DNA of 64,000 bases from CAVPFA01 sp963703655 (lineage in GTDB: Bacteria > Actinomycetota > Acidimicrobiia > Acidimicrobiales > Bog-793): the NCBI GenBank assembly GCA_963703655.1, contig CAVPFA010000004.1, positions 248,001 through 312,000 on the forward strand. The letters are read 5' to 3'. The position numbers and the translations under genes are program-made. Shown piece by piece: positions 1 through 9,358 of this stretch. Each line of letters starts with the position of its first letter. Positions within the stretch are counted from its first letter, which is position 1. Below the pieces are notes generated by a model. That model was not told the DNA's origin. It searched no databases and was given only the letters and a program-made list of their open reading frames with translations.

Positions 1-223
1 GTGCCCGAGTTCGCCTGTGGCGCTCCACTGCCTTCCGGGCAGAGGGACATCGCGGCATCTAAACTGGCAGCCACCAGACTCGACATAAACCGACGCTGAC
101 GGGCCACGACCGAATATCTTCCCAGTTAGGGGCACACTTCGACACCAATCGACACGCCAAGGCTACCTGGCAGTTGTGCCACTGGTCCCGATCGGTAGGC
201 ACGGTGCAGACTCGCTACACGTT

Positions 224-1126
224 TCAGGATCCCACGTAGGAGATGTGTTCGGCGATCAGATAGTCGAGTCGCTGATTCAACGTCGTCCAAGCGTGCAAGG
301 AGACGGAATACTTCACACCATGTCGGACCCACGGCAGCATGACGTGCCCGCCGTTGTAGTTCTCCGATGACTGAGGGCAATCGACTACCGTCCCAATCGC
401 GCCGCGGACCTTCACAGTTGTGATCGCCTTCGAACTCAGGCAGAAGGGAGACGGTATCGGCCATACACCACCGTGAATCGGCCATACACCACCGTGAATC
501 GCCGGGTAGAGCGGCTCCGCCTCAATCACGAGATGGCCAGAAGGAGTTGGCCCCGGCACACCCACATAGTTCGCCATGACCCCAAAGTAGTAATCAAGGA
601 CGAACACATGCTGAGGGAGCGGCACGCACGGCGGCGGCAACAGAGGCGGGCCGATGTCGCACTCTGGCCCTCCACCGTTTGGCACCGGGACTGGTATCAG
701 TCCAGGGCAGGGAACCGAGTATTTGAGCACTTTGGCTGCAGCCTTACATTGGCGAACGAGAACTCCCCCGGTGCGCTAAATAAACCCCCCAGCCTCCGCG
801 TCACCTCGTGGAGGAGCGGACAGGGGATACCCTGCTGCCGCTGCCTGGGCGGGCGTCTCATAGCAAGCCACCGGTTGCCGACTCGCGGGCGGGCCACCAC
901 CAGGGAAGCCCCCCGGATAGCTACGATGGTTTGCGAATGCCCGCGCCGCTTGCTCGTCGTTACATTAAAAAGTCCCAGCGACCCTCTCGAATCCCGCACC
1001 CAATGTAGTAGTCGTCGGCTGCGAGCGCGACGAGCCTACGCACCCTGTGAGCGCTATCACCGCTAGTGACACGGAAAGGACCGAAGGAACCTTGCCGACT
1101 AACGTGTTGTGTCTTCGGTGTCTCAT
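224..1126 (-). pseudogene. Decayed lipoprotein gene, paralogue of the lipoprotein at 15849-16631
   Basis: Reading minus from an ATG at 1126, the first 50 or so codons give a lipoprotein signal (VSLAVIALTGC lipobox, then a Thr-rich linker). The frame then breaks near 965. The downstream part is open from about 774 to 224 and matches the intact lipoprotein at 15849-16631: FI(stop)RTGGVLVRQCKAAAKVLKY with VPCPG here against FIQAPNAIMQQCRAAARAVHY with VPCPT there, and both end LNQ...H...VG(S/P). The in-frame TAG at about 772-774 aligns with a CAG glutamine codon in the intact copy, so a single C-to-T change is the simplest explanation. At least one frameshift and one nonsense codon make it a pseudogene. 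Function of the family is unknown. Confidence 0.65.
458..499. repeat. Perfect 21-bp tandem duplication
   Basis: The unit cggccatacaccaccgtgaat occurs twice head to tail (458-478 and 479-499). It lies inside the decayed lipoprotein gene and keeps frame, giving a doubled heptapeptide IHGGVWP. Confidence 0.9.
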
Positions 1127-1399
1127 AGCTGTTACCCATTCCGTGGTGTCCGGGGAGCTAATCCGCCGGACGCTTGCCCGTTGCCGGCCCTTGACCGACA
1201 ACTCCCTCCTCGAGCGGGTGAAGCGACCATTCGCCTCCCAGCCGCAGTCTGCAACGATCCTCTGAGCCGTCGCTCGCCAGCGAGATCGCAGGAGGACACC
1301 CGGCCTTCGCGACCGGCTCCGCTCCAGGTCCTCGCTCCCTGTGGAAAGCCACGATACCGCGCTAGGCGGGCCGACGGGTGTCGACGTTTCTGTCTGGGG

Positions 1400-3135
1400 A
1401 TGATCACCCCGTTCTGGGACGACGACCACGTCGTCGGGCGGCGCCTGGCTTGTGAAGGCCGGACGACGACGCGCGCCGAGGTGTGTCCCGCCTTCGAGAT
1501 CGGCGACAACACGCTCCGGCGCTGGATCCATCTTCGACGACGACGTCCTCGGCTCGCCCCCGACTTGGCGGGGGCAAAGGGCCTTCCAAGCTCACTGCGG
1601 CGCTGACGGTGCGCATCCGATCCGAGCGCTCCGCGCCGAGGACTGATCGCGGTCGCAGCGCGACGGGCCTCCACCGACACGGTTCGCGGGGCGTGTGGCA
1701 ACCTGCCCTCCAGAGAGCCCGCCAAGGCTGCCGGTGGTGATCTCGCCTCGGCTCACCGGCGCCCCTGACGTCGAGCGGGCAGCGAGCCTCCCGGTGTCAG
1801 GCGCCCTGCTCATATTGCCGGCGCTGTCGGTAACCGGCCTGATCGATGCGTTCGGCTGGGCGTATGCGAACGGGCGGGAGCTCGCTCCGGTCCCTCGTTC
1901 TTGCCCTAGCGGTGTTCTACGCCCTGCAAGGCGAGCCGGGCGCCGAGGCCCGATCGGCCTTGGGCGCTTGATCGGCCTCGACCGTGCGCCCGAGGTGGGC
2001 ACTATCCGCCGGCGCATGGACGAGGCCGCCGGATTGAGGCGATCGGGCGAGATCATCGGTGACGCCCGCCACCAGGCGAGCGGCCGCGTGCCGCGCCTTC
2101 CACGGCGGCTCGGAGCTCCCTGCACATCTCGCCCGGTTGCGGATCGCCATGACGGCCGACATCCGACAACTGGGTCACCGACGCACGCGTCAGCGCCGTG
2201 CTCGTGTCGAAACTGCGAGCCGATGCGGGCCTTTCCGGCGAGCTCGCCCGTGCGTTGACCGAGGTGCGTCGGCTGCTCGGTGCCGATGCCCGCCCGAGCC
2301 TTACCCGGGAGGCTGGAGCCTGGCGTGCTTTAACGAGATCGTCCGGCCGGGCTTGACATGCTCGCCTATCGGAAGGGACCGCTCGTCCCCGAGTCCGAGC
2401 GCTCGTTCATGTCGTCGCAGAGACCAACGGCTCCGCGCACCTCAGCACCTGCTCCTCGCCGATCGCGGGGCGCGCATCGCCTATAACAACGGGGCGCCAC
2501 TTGTTCTCCTGCCGCCAGGTGACCCGCCTGGACGAGAGGACCGGTCATCAGACCCAGGTCATCTCTACCTGGGCCCTGATCGAAAGGCGTCAGAGGTCAC
2601 ATGCTCATGTTCCTCCGGTGCCGGGACGAGAACCGGTTCAGTTTCAAGCGCCCAGGCGGCCTCGATGCCATAGACTCCTACGGGAAAATCGCGGACTACA
2701 CCACCCGCCTTGTCACCGACCCAAAGAAGAACAAGGCGAAAAGGGTGCTCGATGAGGCCAGGGCGAGCCTGGCGGCCGTCGAGGCAATCGAGGGACAGGT
2801 GGCCCTCTTCGGAGAAAAGGCCGGCAGTAAAGAGGTCACCAGAAGCGATTGCACGACGCCATCATGATGGGGGCCTTGGAACGCCGAGTCGGCCTCGCCC
2901 AGGCGCTCGGGTCCCACTTTCTAACGCCACGAGAACTCACGCCTTGATGTCCGAGGCATTCAAGTACCAGCCGACCTCGAGATCGCCGGCGACGAGCTGC
3001 ACGTGCGAATCAAGGCGCTGTCTGCTCCCCGACAGGAGCCGGGCCATCGCAGGGTTGTGCACCGAGCTCACCGCCACCGAGACGCTCTACCCGGGCATCA
3101 AGCTTTGCCTCGTGTTGAGCGTGAAAGGCTGCTGA
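1400..3135 (+). pseudogene. Degenerate DDE-type transposase gene
   Basis: No single long frame exists, but successive short open stretches in changing frames carry the ordered signatures of one large transposase family usually annotated only as putative transposase. These are an HTH-like start (EIGDNTLRRWIH, about 1495-1530), LILPALSVTGLIDAF (about 1810-1855), GLDRAPEVGTIRRRM (about 1975-2020), SDNWVTDARVSAVLV (about 2165-2210), GGWSLACFNEIV (about 2310-2345), DMLAYRKGPLVPESER, RQVTRLDERTGHQTQV (about 2515-2560), FKRPGGLDAIDSYGKIADYT (about 2645-2700) and TETLYPGIKLCLVLSVKG (about 3077-3130). At least five frame changes are needed. Family assignment is from recalled motifs; no terminal repeats were found. 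Confidence 0.65.
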
Positions 3136-3440
3136 GCCTCAGATGCGACCCGAAGACTGCTCAGAAATATTCTGCATCCATGCCCGCAGTCCTGTAATCG
3201 TCGCTATCGCCCCCGGGACGCAAGCAGTCCGGGTCCCTGGGACGCGGCCGCCGCGGCGATGGTCTTGGCCGTACTGATGGGTCGGGTACAACCTCGACCT
3301 CCACATGGAGGACCACTCGAATCGAAAACGTGGCCGCGTCTCTCGACCACAATGGCACGAGCGGCAAGCTCTGCCTGAAGGCCGCTTCGACTGTGAGGTT
3401 CGTCCAGTTGCGCCGGGAGCAGGCCGCGCCGCTAGCGCAC
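3136..3440. other. Intergenic region before selB
   Basis: About 300 bases lie between the transposase remnant and selB. An open frame runs into selB from 3330, but its residues do not resemble SelB. No other gene or clear hairpin is visible. Confidence 0.5.
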
Positions 3441-3446
3441 TACCGT
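3441..3446 (+). promoter_or_regulatory. Putative -10 of a leaderless selB transcript
   Basis: TACCGT is followed by 6 nt and then the selB ATG at 3453, the same geometry as many other starts in this window. No convincing -35 was seen. Confidence 0.4.
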
Positions 3447-3452
3447 TGGGCT

Positions 3453-5208
3453 ATGCGCGTCGTCGGTACAGCCGGGCACGTCGACCACGGCAAGTCCACC
3501 CTAATCCGCCATCTCACCGGGACGGACCCGGACCGCCTCGCCGAGGAACGCCGGCGCGGTCTCACGATCGACCTCGGCTTCGCCGCGATGGTGCTGCCGT
3601 CGGGGACGGAGGTGGGCTTCGTCGACGTCCCAGGGCATGCCCGGTTCGTAAAGAACATGCTCGCGGGCGTCGGAGCGATCGACGCGTGCCTGTTCGTCGT
3701 GGCGGCGAATGAAGGCTGGAAACCCCAGTCCGAGGAGCACCTCCACATCCTCGAGCTGCTCGGCATCAAGCACGGCGCCGTTGTCATCACGAAGGTTGGG
3801 CTCGTCGACGAGGAGCGGCTCGAGCTTGTCCAGCTAGAGCTCGCCGGGCACATCGAGAGCACCTTCCTCGATGGGGCAGAGGTGGTGGCTGTCGATGTCA
3901 CTGCGGGTTTCGGGCTCGAGGGCGATCGCGGGCTCATTGCCACGCTGGAGCGCCTCGTCGCCAGTACGCCCCCGGCGTCCGACCTCGGCCGCCCCCGGCT
4001 CTTCGTCGACCGCTCCTTCGCCCTCCCTGGGCTGGGCACGGTCGTCACCGGCACGCTCTCGGGAGGCCGGGTTGCGCTGGACGACCGGCTTGTGATCGAG
4101 CCCGGGCGGTCCAAGGTGCGGGTGCGAGGCCTCCACAGCCACGGCTGCGCTTTCGCCGAGGCGCTGCCGGGCCGGCGCCTCGCCGTGGGCCTCTCCGGAG
4201 TCGCCCACCACGAGGTCCACCGAGGCCAAGCGCTCATTCGGGAGGGGCAATGGCACCTCAGCTCGAGGGTCGACGCCTCCCTCCGGGTGCTCGCCGGCCT
4301 TGACCATGCGGTGAGCCGCAAGGGTGCCTTCGTCGGTCACTTCGGGTCGGGCGAGTACCCGGTAAGAATGTCGTTCCTCACAGGCAAGAGCGAGATCGGG
4401 CCGGGAGAGACCGGCTTCGTGCGCCTCCGTCTCCCCGTCGCCCTCCCGCTCGTGGCCGGCGACCGGTACGTGCTGCGCGAGTCGGGCCGGGCCGAGACGG
4501 TCGGGGGCGGGGAGGTTCTCGACGTCGCCCCGGTTCTAGCGCCCTCGAGAGCGGCACCAAACCGGTCTGTCGATCGGGTGGTCGAGGAACGGGGCTTCGT
4601 CGATGCCGGCGAGCTCGAGCGCCTCACCGGCGAGCGCCGAGTGCCCACACTGTCGCACTGGGTCGTTGCCGCCGCCGCTCTCGCGGCCGCCGAGGAGGAG
4701 CTTCGCCGCGCAGTGCGAGTTGCCGGAAAGGCAGGCGTAGATCTCGCTGTACTCAGCGACCGACAGCGCGCCCTCATCCCGCGGCTCGGCGATCTCGTGG
4801 TCGTGGACAGCCGGCTGTGCTCGGAGGATCACGCCCGCTTCGGGCCCCGCCTCGAGGCGCACCCGTACCTCGTCGCGCTCGGCGCCTCGTTGTTCAACCC
4901 TCCACCGCCACAAGGCGTGAACCGGTCAGAGTTGCGGGCGCTCGAACGACACGGACTCGCCGTCGAGTGCGACGGCATCTGGTTCGCCGCGTCGGCACTC
5001 GATCGCGCGGCGGAAACCGTTGCGCGGCTACTCAGCCGCCGAGTGCGACGGGGTGACCGTGTCGACGGTGCGCGAGGCGCTCGGCACCACCCGGCGATAC
5101 GTCCTGGCGCTGCTCACGCACTTCGACGCGACCGGCGTGACCCGCCGCCGTGGCGACCTGCGAGTAGCGGGCCCCCGACTGCCCACCGTCGAAATCCCGA
5201 CTCGGTAG
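3453..5208 (+). CDS. selB: Selenocysteine-specific elongation factor SelB (frameshifted near 5030)
   Basis: SelB carries Sec-tRNA-Sec to the ribosome at UGA codons marked by a SECIS element. The N-terminal GTPase shows GTAGHVDHGKST (residues 5-16) and DVPGH. The G4 motif reads TKVG where TKxD is usual, so the guanine-specifying Asp appears to be replaced by Gly. Beta-barrel domains and winged helices follow. Near 5030 the frame is lost: after ETVARLLS the expected last winged helix (GVTVSTVREALGTTRRYVLA) continues in the +1 frame to a TAG at 5206-5208. Corrected length is about 584 aa, normal for SelB. ATG 3453 is chosen because MRVVGTAGHVDHGKST matches family N-termini. Without correction the frame runs on into selD. 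The break may be a sequence error, since selD, selA and tRNA-Sec look intact. Confidence 0.88.
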
Positions 5209-5237
5209 CATACGAGAATGCCGTCTCGGATCGAGCC

Positions 5238-6254
5238 GTGGCTGTGATCGCCGGCGGTGTGCGGCTCACCGAGTGGACCTCCTGCGGAGGCTGCGCGGCA
5301 AAGTGGGGCGGTGCCGCGCTCGCCGGGCTCGTGCGCGAGCTCGCCGCGGGCCCAGGGGCGAACGAGCTCCTCGTCGGTCTCGCCCCCTTCGACGATGCGG
5401 CGGTCTACCGGCTGTCGCCAGACGTCGCGCTCGTTTCGACGACGGACTTCTTCCCTCCACTCGTCGACGACCCTGCCGACTTCGGGGCCATCGCCGCCGC
5501 CAATGCCTGCAGTGATGTGTTCGCCATGGGTGGCCAGGTCGTGCTCGCACTCAACATCTCCGCCTTCCCCGAGGAGCTGCCGGCGGAGGCGATCGGTGCC
5601 ATCCTCTCCGCGGCGGCAACGGTCGTCGCCGATGCGGGCGGGGTCGTCGCGGGCGGTCACACGATCCGCTCTGCGGAGCCGATCTTCGGCCTGGCCGTCC
5701 AGGGCCTCGTCCACCCGGAGCGGGTCCTCACGAAGTCCGGTGCCCGGCCCGGCGATGTCCTCGGGCTGTCGAAGCCGCTCGGCACCGGCATTGTTCTCGC
5801 CGGCGGCTCGCCAGCAGACAAGGCGACGACAGTCCGCGGGATGCGCGCCCTGAACCGAGCCAGCTCCGAGGCGCTCGTGGCGCTCGGGAGCGCTGTGCAC
5901 GCCCTCACCGACGTCACCGGCTTCGGTCTTCTCGGCCACGGCTTCGAGATGGCCGAGCGTTCGGGCGTCACGTTCGCGTTCGACGGGTCCGCCTTGCCGC
6001 TGTACCCGGGAGCGCTGCAGGCTGCCGAAAATGGCGCGCGGACCGGCGGCGACGCCCGCAACCGGCGCTATCTGGCGGGTCGTGTCACCTCGCACGCTCG
6101 GGCGGCGCTCGAGGCGATCGCGTACGACCCGCAAACCTCCGGGGGCCTCCTATGCGCCGCGGAGCCCGAGGCGGCCGACGAACTGGCTGAGGCCGGGTTC
6201 GAACTCGTGGGCCACGTGGCCGCCGGGCCCGCCACTATCGTGCTCGGGCCGTGA
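5238..6254 (+). CDS. selD: Selenide, water dikinase SelD
   Basis: SelD makes selenophosphate from selenide and ATP; this is the selenium donor for SelA. The N-terminus has VRLTEW followed by CGGCAAK. The CxxK spacing matches the catalytic Cys and Lys pair of E. coli SelD (C17, K20). The AIR-synthase-like fold follows: DDAAVYRLS, a Thr-Thr-Asp-Phe phosphate motif (STTDFFPPLVDDP), GGHTIRSAEP and TDVTGFGLLGHG. Length is 338-339 aa against 347 in E. coli. GTG 5238 is chosen; GTG 5244 is equally possible. The gene starts 29 nt after the corrected selB stop and overlaps selA by four bases (GTGA), so translation is probably coupled. It uses Cys, not Sec, in its active site. Confidence 0.93.
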   Translation: MAVIAGGVRLTEWTSCGGCAAKWGGAALAGLVRELAAGPGANELLVGLAPFDDAAVYRLSPDVALVSTTDFFPPLVDDPADFGAIAAANACSDVFAMGGQVVLALNISAFPEELPAEAIGAILSAAATVVADAGGVVAGGHTIRSAEPIFGLAVQGLVHPERVLTKSGARPGDVLGLSKPLGTGIVLAGGSPADKATTVRGMRALNRASSEALVALGSAVHALTDVTGFGLLGHGFEMAERSGVTFAFDGSALPLYPGALQAAENGARTGGDARNRRYLAGRVTSHARAALEAIAYDPQTSGGLLCAAEPEAADELAEAGFELVGHVAAGPATIVLGP

Positions 6255-7573
6255 GGCCACCTTCGGTCGACGCGCTCGCCCGCTCCATTGCGAGCGTCCC
6301 GCTGCCCCACGCGCTGCTCGTCGAGGCGGCGCGCGAGGCTGTTGCGGCTGACGACCCCGATTCGGCGCTCACCCGCGCCGAGGCGATCGCCGACGCCCTT
6401 CTCCAGCCAGTGGTCAATGCGACCGGAGTGCTGCTTCACACGAACCTCGGCAGAGCTCCGCTCGGCGTCCGCCAGGACGCCCGCTACTCGAACCTCGAGT
6501 TCGATCTCGCCACAGGGCGGCGCGGGTCGCGCCACGCCCACGCCGCTCGGCTGGTCGCCCATGCGTGCGGAGCCGAGGCGGCGCTCGTCGTCAATAACGG
6601 GGCATCCGCAGTGTTGCTCGCCCTCACGGCCCTCGCCTTCGGTCAGCGGGTGCTCGTGAGCAGAGGGGAGCTCGTCGAGATCGGTGGCGGGTTCCGCATC
6701 CCCGAGGTGCTTGACGCCTCGGGTGCCAAGCTCGTCGAAGTGGGCACGACCAATCGCACGCGTCCGTCGGACTATGAGGCAGCAATCGGCGCTGACGTCG
6801 CGCTCGTTCTGAAGGTGCACCGATCCAACTACCGCCTTGTCGGATTCACCGAGTCCGTCAAGGTGTCGCGCCTCGCTGCTCTTGGCCCCGCGGTCGTGTT
6901 CGATATCGGCTCTGGACTGCTCGACGCAGCCACTCCCTGGCTCCAGCACGGCCCACCCCCCTGGCTCGCCGGCGAGCCGGCCGCCCGCCAGGCTCTCGCC
7001 GAGGGAGCCGGTCTCGTCACCTTCTCCACCGACAAGCTGTTTGGCGGCCCTCAGGGCGGTGTGATCGCGGGAAGGGCCGACCTGGTCGCCACCTGCGGGC
7101 GCCATCCGCTCTACCGGGCGCTCAGGCCCGGGCAGCTCGTGCTCTCGGCGCTGCAGGATGTCCTGCTCTCCTACTTGCGACGCGACGGTTCGGCCATACC
7201 GTTCTGGGCGATGGCCTCGGCGCCAGTCGACGAGCTGTCCTGCCGGGCTGCAGCCCTCGGAGTTGGCGAGGTCGTCCTCTGCGAGTCGGTGGCCGGCGGA
7301 GGGTCGCTACCCGGCCTCACCATCGCCTCAGCCGGCGCCGCCCTCGACGGGGACGTCACCGAGGCGCTTCGGCGCGCCCCGACGCCAGTGATCGCCCGTG
7401 TGCACGACGGCCGCACCGTGGCGGACCTGCGCACAGTCCACCCTACGGATGACGGGCTACTTGCCGACGCGCTCATAGCTGCAAGGGGCGAGGGCGCAGC
7501 CTCGGCGAGGCGGTCGCTTGCCAAAGTGGGCAGAGGAGCCCACAAGCCTGAGCTCGGCCGCGGGCCAGTCTGA
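6251..7573 (+). CDS. selA: L-seryl-tRNA(Sec) selenium transferase SelA
   Basis: This PLP enzyme converts Ser-tRNA-Sec to Sec-tRNA-Sec with selenophosphate. Family marks are VVNATGVLLHTNLGRAPL near residue 55, GRRGSRHAHAARLV, NNGASAVLLAL, and the PLP-lysine context FSTDKLFGGPQGG (about residue 259-271). At 440 aa it is slightly shorter than E. coli SelA (463 aa). The GTG start at 6251 overlaps the selD stop. Last gene of the selB-selD-selA set; the tRNA-Sec gene converges on it 58 bp downstream. Confidence 0.94.
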   Translation: MRPPSVDALARSIASVPLPHALLVEAAREAVAADDPDSALTRAEAIADALLQPVVNATGVLLHTNLGRAPLGVRQDARYSNLEFDLATGRRGSRHAHAARLVAHACGAEAALVVNNGASAVLLALTALAFGQRVLVSRGELVEIGGGFRIPEVLDASGAKLVEVGTTNRTRPSDYEAAIGADVALVLKVHRSNYRLVGFTESVKVSRLAALGPAVVFDIGSGLLDAATPWLQHGPPPWLAGEPAARQALAEGAGLVTFSTDKLFGGPQGGVIAGRADLVATCGRHPLYRALRPGQLVLSALQDVLLSYLRRDGSAIPFWAMASAPVDELSCRAAALGVGEVVLCESVAGGGSLPGLTIASAGAALDGDVTEALRRAPTPVIARVHDGRTVADLRTVHPTDDGLLADALIAARGEGAASARRSLAKVGRGAHKPELGRGPV

Positions 7574-7631
7574 GCCGCCAGCGGTCGCGCGCTGCGCCGA
7601 TGCGACATCGCGGGAGTCGGGGCGGGCGGCG

Positions 7632-7724
7632 CGGAGGCGGACGGGAGTCGAACCCGCCATCGTGGGTTTGCCACGACCAACCGCTTTGAAGGCGGCGAGG
7701 CCCACCGGGTGCCCGGACACCTCC
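7632..7724 (-). tRNA. selC: tRNA-Sec (anticodon TCA)
   Basis: The minus strand folds as a long tRNA of about 93 nt. The acceptor strand GGAGGTG pairs with CGCCTCC with one wobble. The anticodon stem GCCGC/GCGGT encloses loop CTTCAAA with anticodon TCA, which reads UGA. The long variable arm has TCGTGG paired with CCACGA around CAAA. The T arm is GCGGG-TTCGACT-CCCGT. The long variable arm and the long acceptor plus T stem are hallmarks of tRNA-Sec. CCA is not encoded. It faces selA tail to tail. Confidence 0.93.
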
Positions 7725-7778
7725 ACGACATAGCCTAGACGCTCGGATCGAGTTGAACCTAAACCTGGGTATCAAATA

Positions 7779-7919
7779 TCACCTGGCGGCACAGGCATGC
7801 CCGAACTTGTCCGGACCGAGCGCCGTTAGGTTTCGAACCCGGCGGGCGACTTCGACCCAAGTGATCCCGCGCACCTTGCCGGCGGCGTGTGCCTCTTGAA
7901 CGGTTCGTCGTAAGCGGCT
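7779..7919 (-). other. Open remnant after the stop of the TIGR02391-like gene
   Basis: After the TGA at 7920-7922 the same frame stays open for 46 codons and looks protein-like (VQEAHAAGKVRGITWVEVAR), ending at another TGA at 7779-7781. It does not look like the expected C-terminus of the upstream family. It may be the tail of a different gene joined by deletion. Confidence 0.3.
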
Positions 7920-8465
7920 TCAAGGCGGCGGTTGGCGAACTACGACGATCTCGCTGAAGGCCTGCCGCACGAGGTCCGTCTCCGAGATGTCACGGCGCCT
8001 CACCTTCGTCTGCAGGTGAGAGTTGACAGCCTTGGCGGCTGCAAGCACCGCCTCGTGCCTGTGACCCGTTGACCACTGTGCCTGCGCCGCTCGCGAGATA
8101 AGCGGGTGTAAGGCCGCAGCGGTCAACCGCGGAGACAAGTCGTCCCACAGCCTCGCGCGGACCTCTGCTTGGGTGTCCAATCGTGCCAGTAACCGCTTCG
8201 CCGCTTCCCGTTCGGTTCGGAATTCGTCAATGCTGCTCGACGGGTTCTCAGATGCCCATTCTGGATACAGGCGCTCCAGGATGGGGTTAACCACCTCGGC
8301 AAGCGCAATGGCTCGATCTCGTCCACAAGCGGGAGCGCTACGTGTGGTGGTGAAGCCAGCGCCGGACTGGTTGACCGCCCTGGTCTCCGCTACGAACGTG
8401 CGGAGCTGGTCACGCACCCACTCGACATCGACGCCGTAGAGGTTCACCTCCGTATTCTGTCGCAC
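7920..8465 (-). CDS. TIGR02391 (Ymh-like) protein, C-terminally truncated
   Basis: The 181-aa product contains the central signature of the TIGR02391 family: LHPLISRAAQAQWSTGHRHE followed by AVLAAAKAVNSHLQ (about residues 115-150). Members of that family usually continue for about 80 residues with an FxGAxxxxRNPxAH-type segment; that part is missing and the product ends in VVVRQPPP. The first 90 residues are family-variable. The biochemical role is unknown; members often lie in mobile or defence-rich regions, as here. The start ATG at 8465 has no clear Shine-Dalgarno. Truncation suggests it may be non-functional. Confidence 0.55.
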   Translation of the reverse strand: MRQNTEVNLYGVDVEWVRDQLRTFVAETRAVNQSGAGFTTTRSAPACGRDRAIALAEVVNPILERLYPEWASENPSSSIDEFRTEREAAKRLLARLDTQAEVRARLWDDLSPRLTAAALHPLISRAAQAQWSTGHRHEAVLAAAKAVNSHLQTKVRRRDISETDLVRQAFSEIVVVRQPPP

Positions 8466-8847
8466 GAAAGTGGCGAAGCTCTGCGTATCCGTTCAAGTGC
8501 CCTCGTGGCCTCAGAAGAGTCCTCGCCCGAGGGGTCCTGAATTTCGGTTTGGGACTTGTTCGCGCCAGCGACTGAGCACCTGGCGATGTCCTACAATCTC
8601 GCCGTGTCGCTCAAGATCCAGAACTTTCCTTTCTGCTAGCAAGCACGTATGAGCGAGATCGTCCGGGGCCATCGGCTGCTCGAAGGGCGTCGGCGTCGGG
8701 GACATACGGAGAAGCGCCCCGAGACTTCGGTCACCTACCTGCCGGCCGGCTCCCCTCATTGCGTATTTTTATTCAATTCACGCCGAGATGCAGCGCGACG
8801 CCGTTGCTAGGTGTCTTATTAGGTAAGGACGCGTCATTGGAGGTTCG
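8466..8847. other. Intergenic region before the ECF sigma gene
   Basis: No convincing gene here; the small open frames overlap in both strands without protein-like composition. The last part must hold the promoter of the sigma/propeller pair, and GGAGG at about 8838 serves the sigma gene. Confidence 0.4.
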
Positions 8848-9357
8848 ATGGGCGATGAGGAGGGGTGTGATGAGTTCGAACGCTTCTTTCACAGGTACGC
8901 CCATCGCCTGGTCGGAGAGGCGTTCCTCCTTACGGGCGATCGCCAAGATGCCCAGGATCTCGCTCAAGAAGTGCTGGTCCGCGTGTGGCAGCACTGGCGC
9001 AGCGTCTCCTGCCACGACCACCCGGAGGCCTGGGGTAGGCACGTGATGCGGAACCTTTCTGCCAATCGCTGGCGCCGCAAGCAGCTCGAGCAGCGGCACC
9101 GTCAGCTTGCTCTCCCCGAGCAGAGTCAGGGACCCGACGCAGGCCACCTCGACATCGTCGAAGGTCTGCAACAACTCTCCAAGCGACCCAGGCAAGCCAT
9201 GATCCTGCATGCTGTCGTCGGCCTCAGCGTCGACGAGATCGCGAAAGAGCTCAAGGTTCCTCCTGGCACCGTTCGGTCATGGCTGCATCGAAGCAGAGCG
9301 ATCTTGGCGGCCCACCTTGAAGAGCCCGCGACTCTGGCTGTCCCGGGAGGTGACTGA
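8848..9357 (+). CDS. SigE-type ECF RNA polymerase sigma factor
   Basis: This 169-aa protein redirects RNA polymerase to a specific promoter set. Region 2 is at about residues 10-75 (FFHRYAHRLVGEAFLLTGDR, then DAQDLAQEVLVRVWQHW). Region 4 is at about 105-155, with the helix-turn-helix LSVDEIAKELKVPPGTVRSW. It resembles the actinobacterial SigE family. ATG 8848 is preceded by a good GGAGG. The next gene starts one base after the stop, so the two form an operon. Because ECF sigma genes are commonly followed by a membrane anti-sigma gene, the partner at 9359 is the obvious candidate regulator. Confidence 0.9.
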   Translation: MGDEEGCDEFERFFHRYAHRLVGEAFLLTGDRQDAQDLAQEVLVRVWQHWRSVSCHDHPEAWGRHVMRNLSANRWRRKQLEQRHRQLALPEQSQGPDAGHLDIVEGLQQLSKRPRQAMILHAVVGLSVDEIAKELKVPPGTVRSWLHRSRAILAAHLEEPATLAVPGGD

Positions 9358-9358
9358 G

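Noticed and set aside
3330..6254. A natural SelB-SelD fusion protein of 974 aa
   Set aside because: Between the two, about 70 residues (from RRVRRGD to the SelD start) are Arg/Pro-rich and not conserved, while the true SelB C-terminus lies in the other frame; the fusion is a by-product of the frameshift.
7632..7724. tRNA-Sec as integration site for the accessory block
   Set aside because: The accessory block lies on the 5' side of the tRNA gene, while integrases normally use the 3' end; no duplicate of the tRNA 3' end was seen at the other side.
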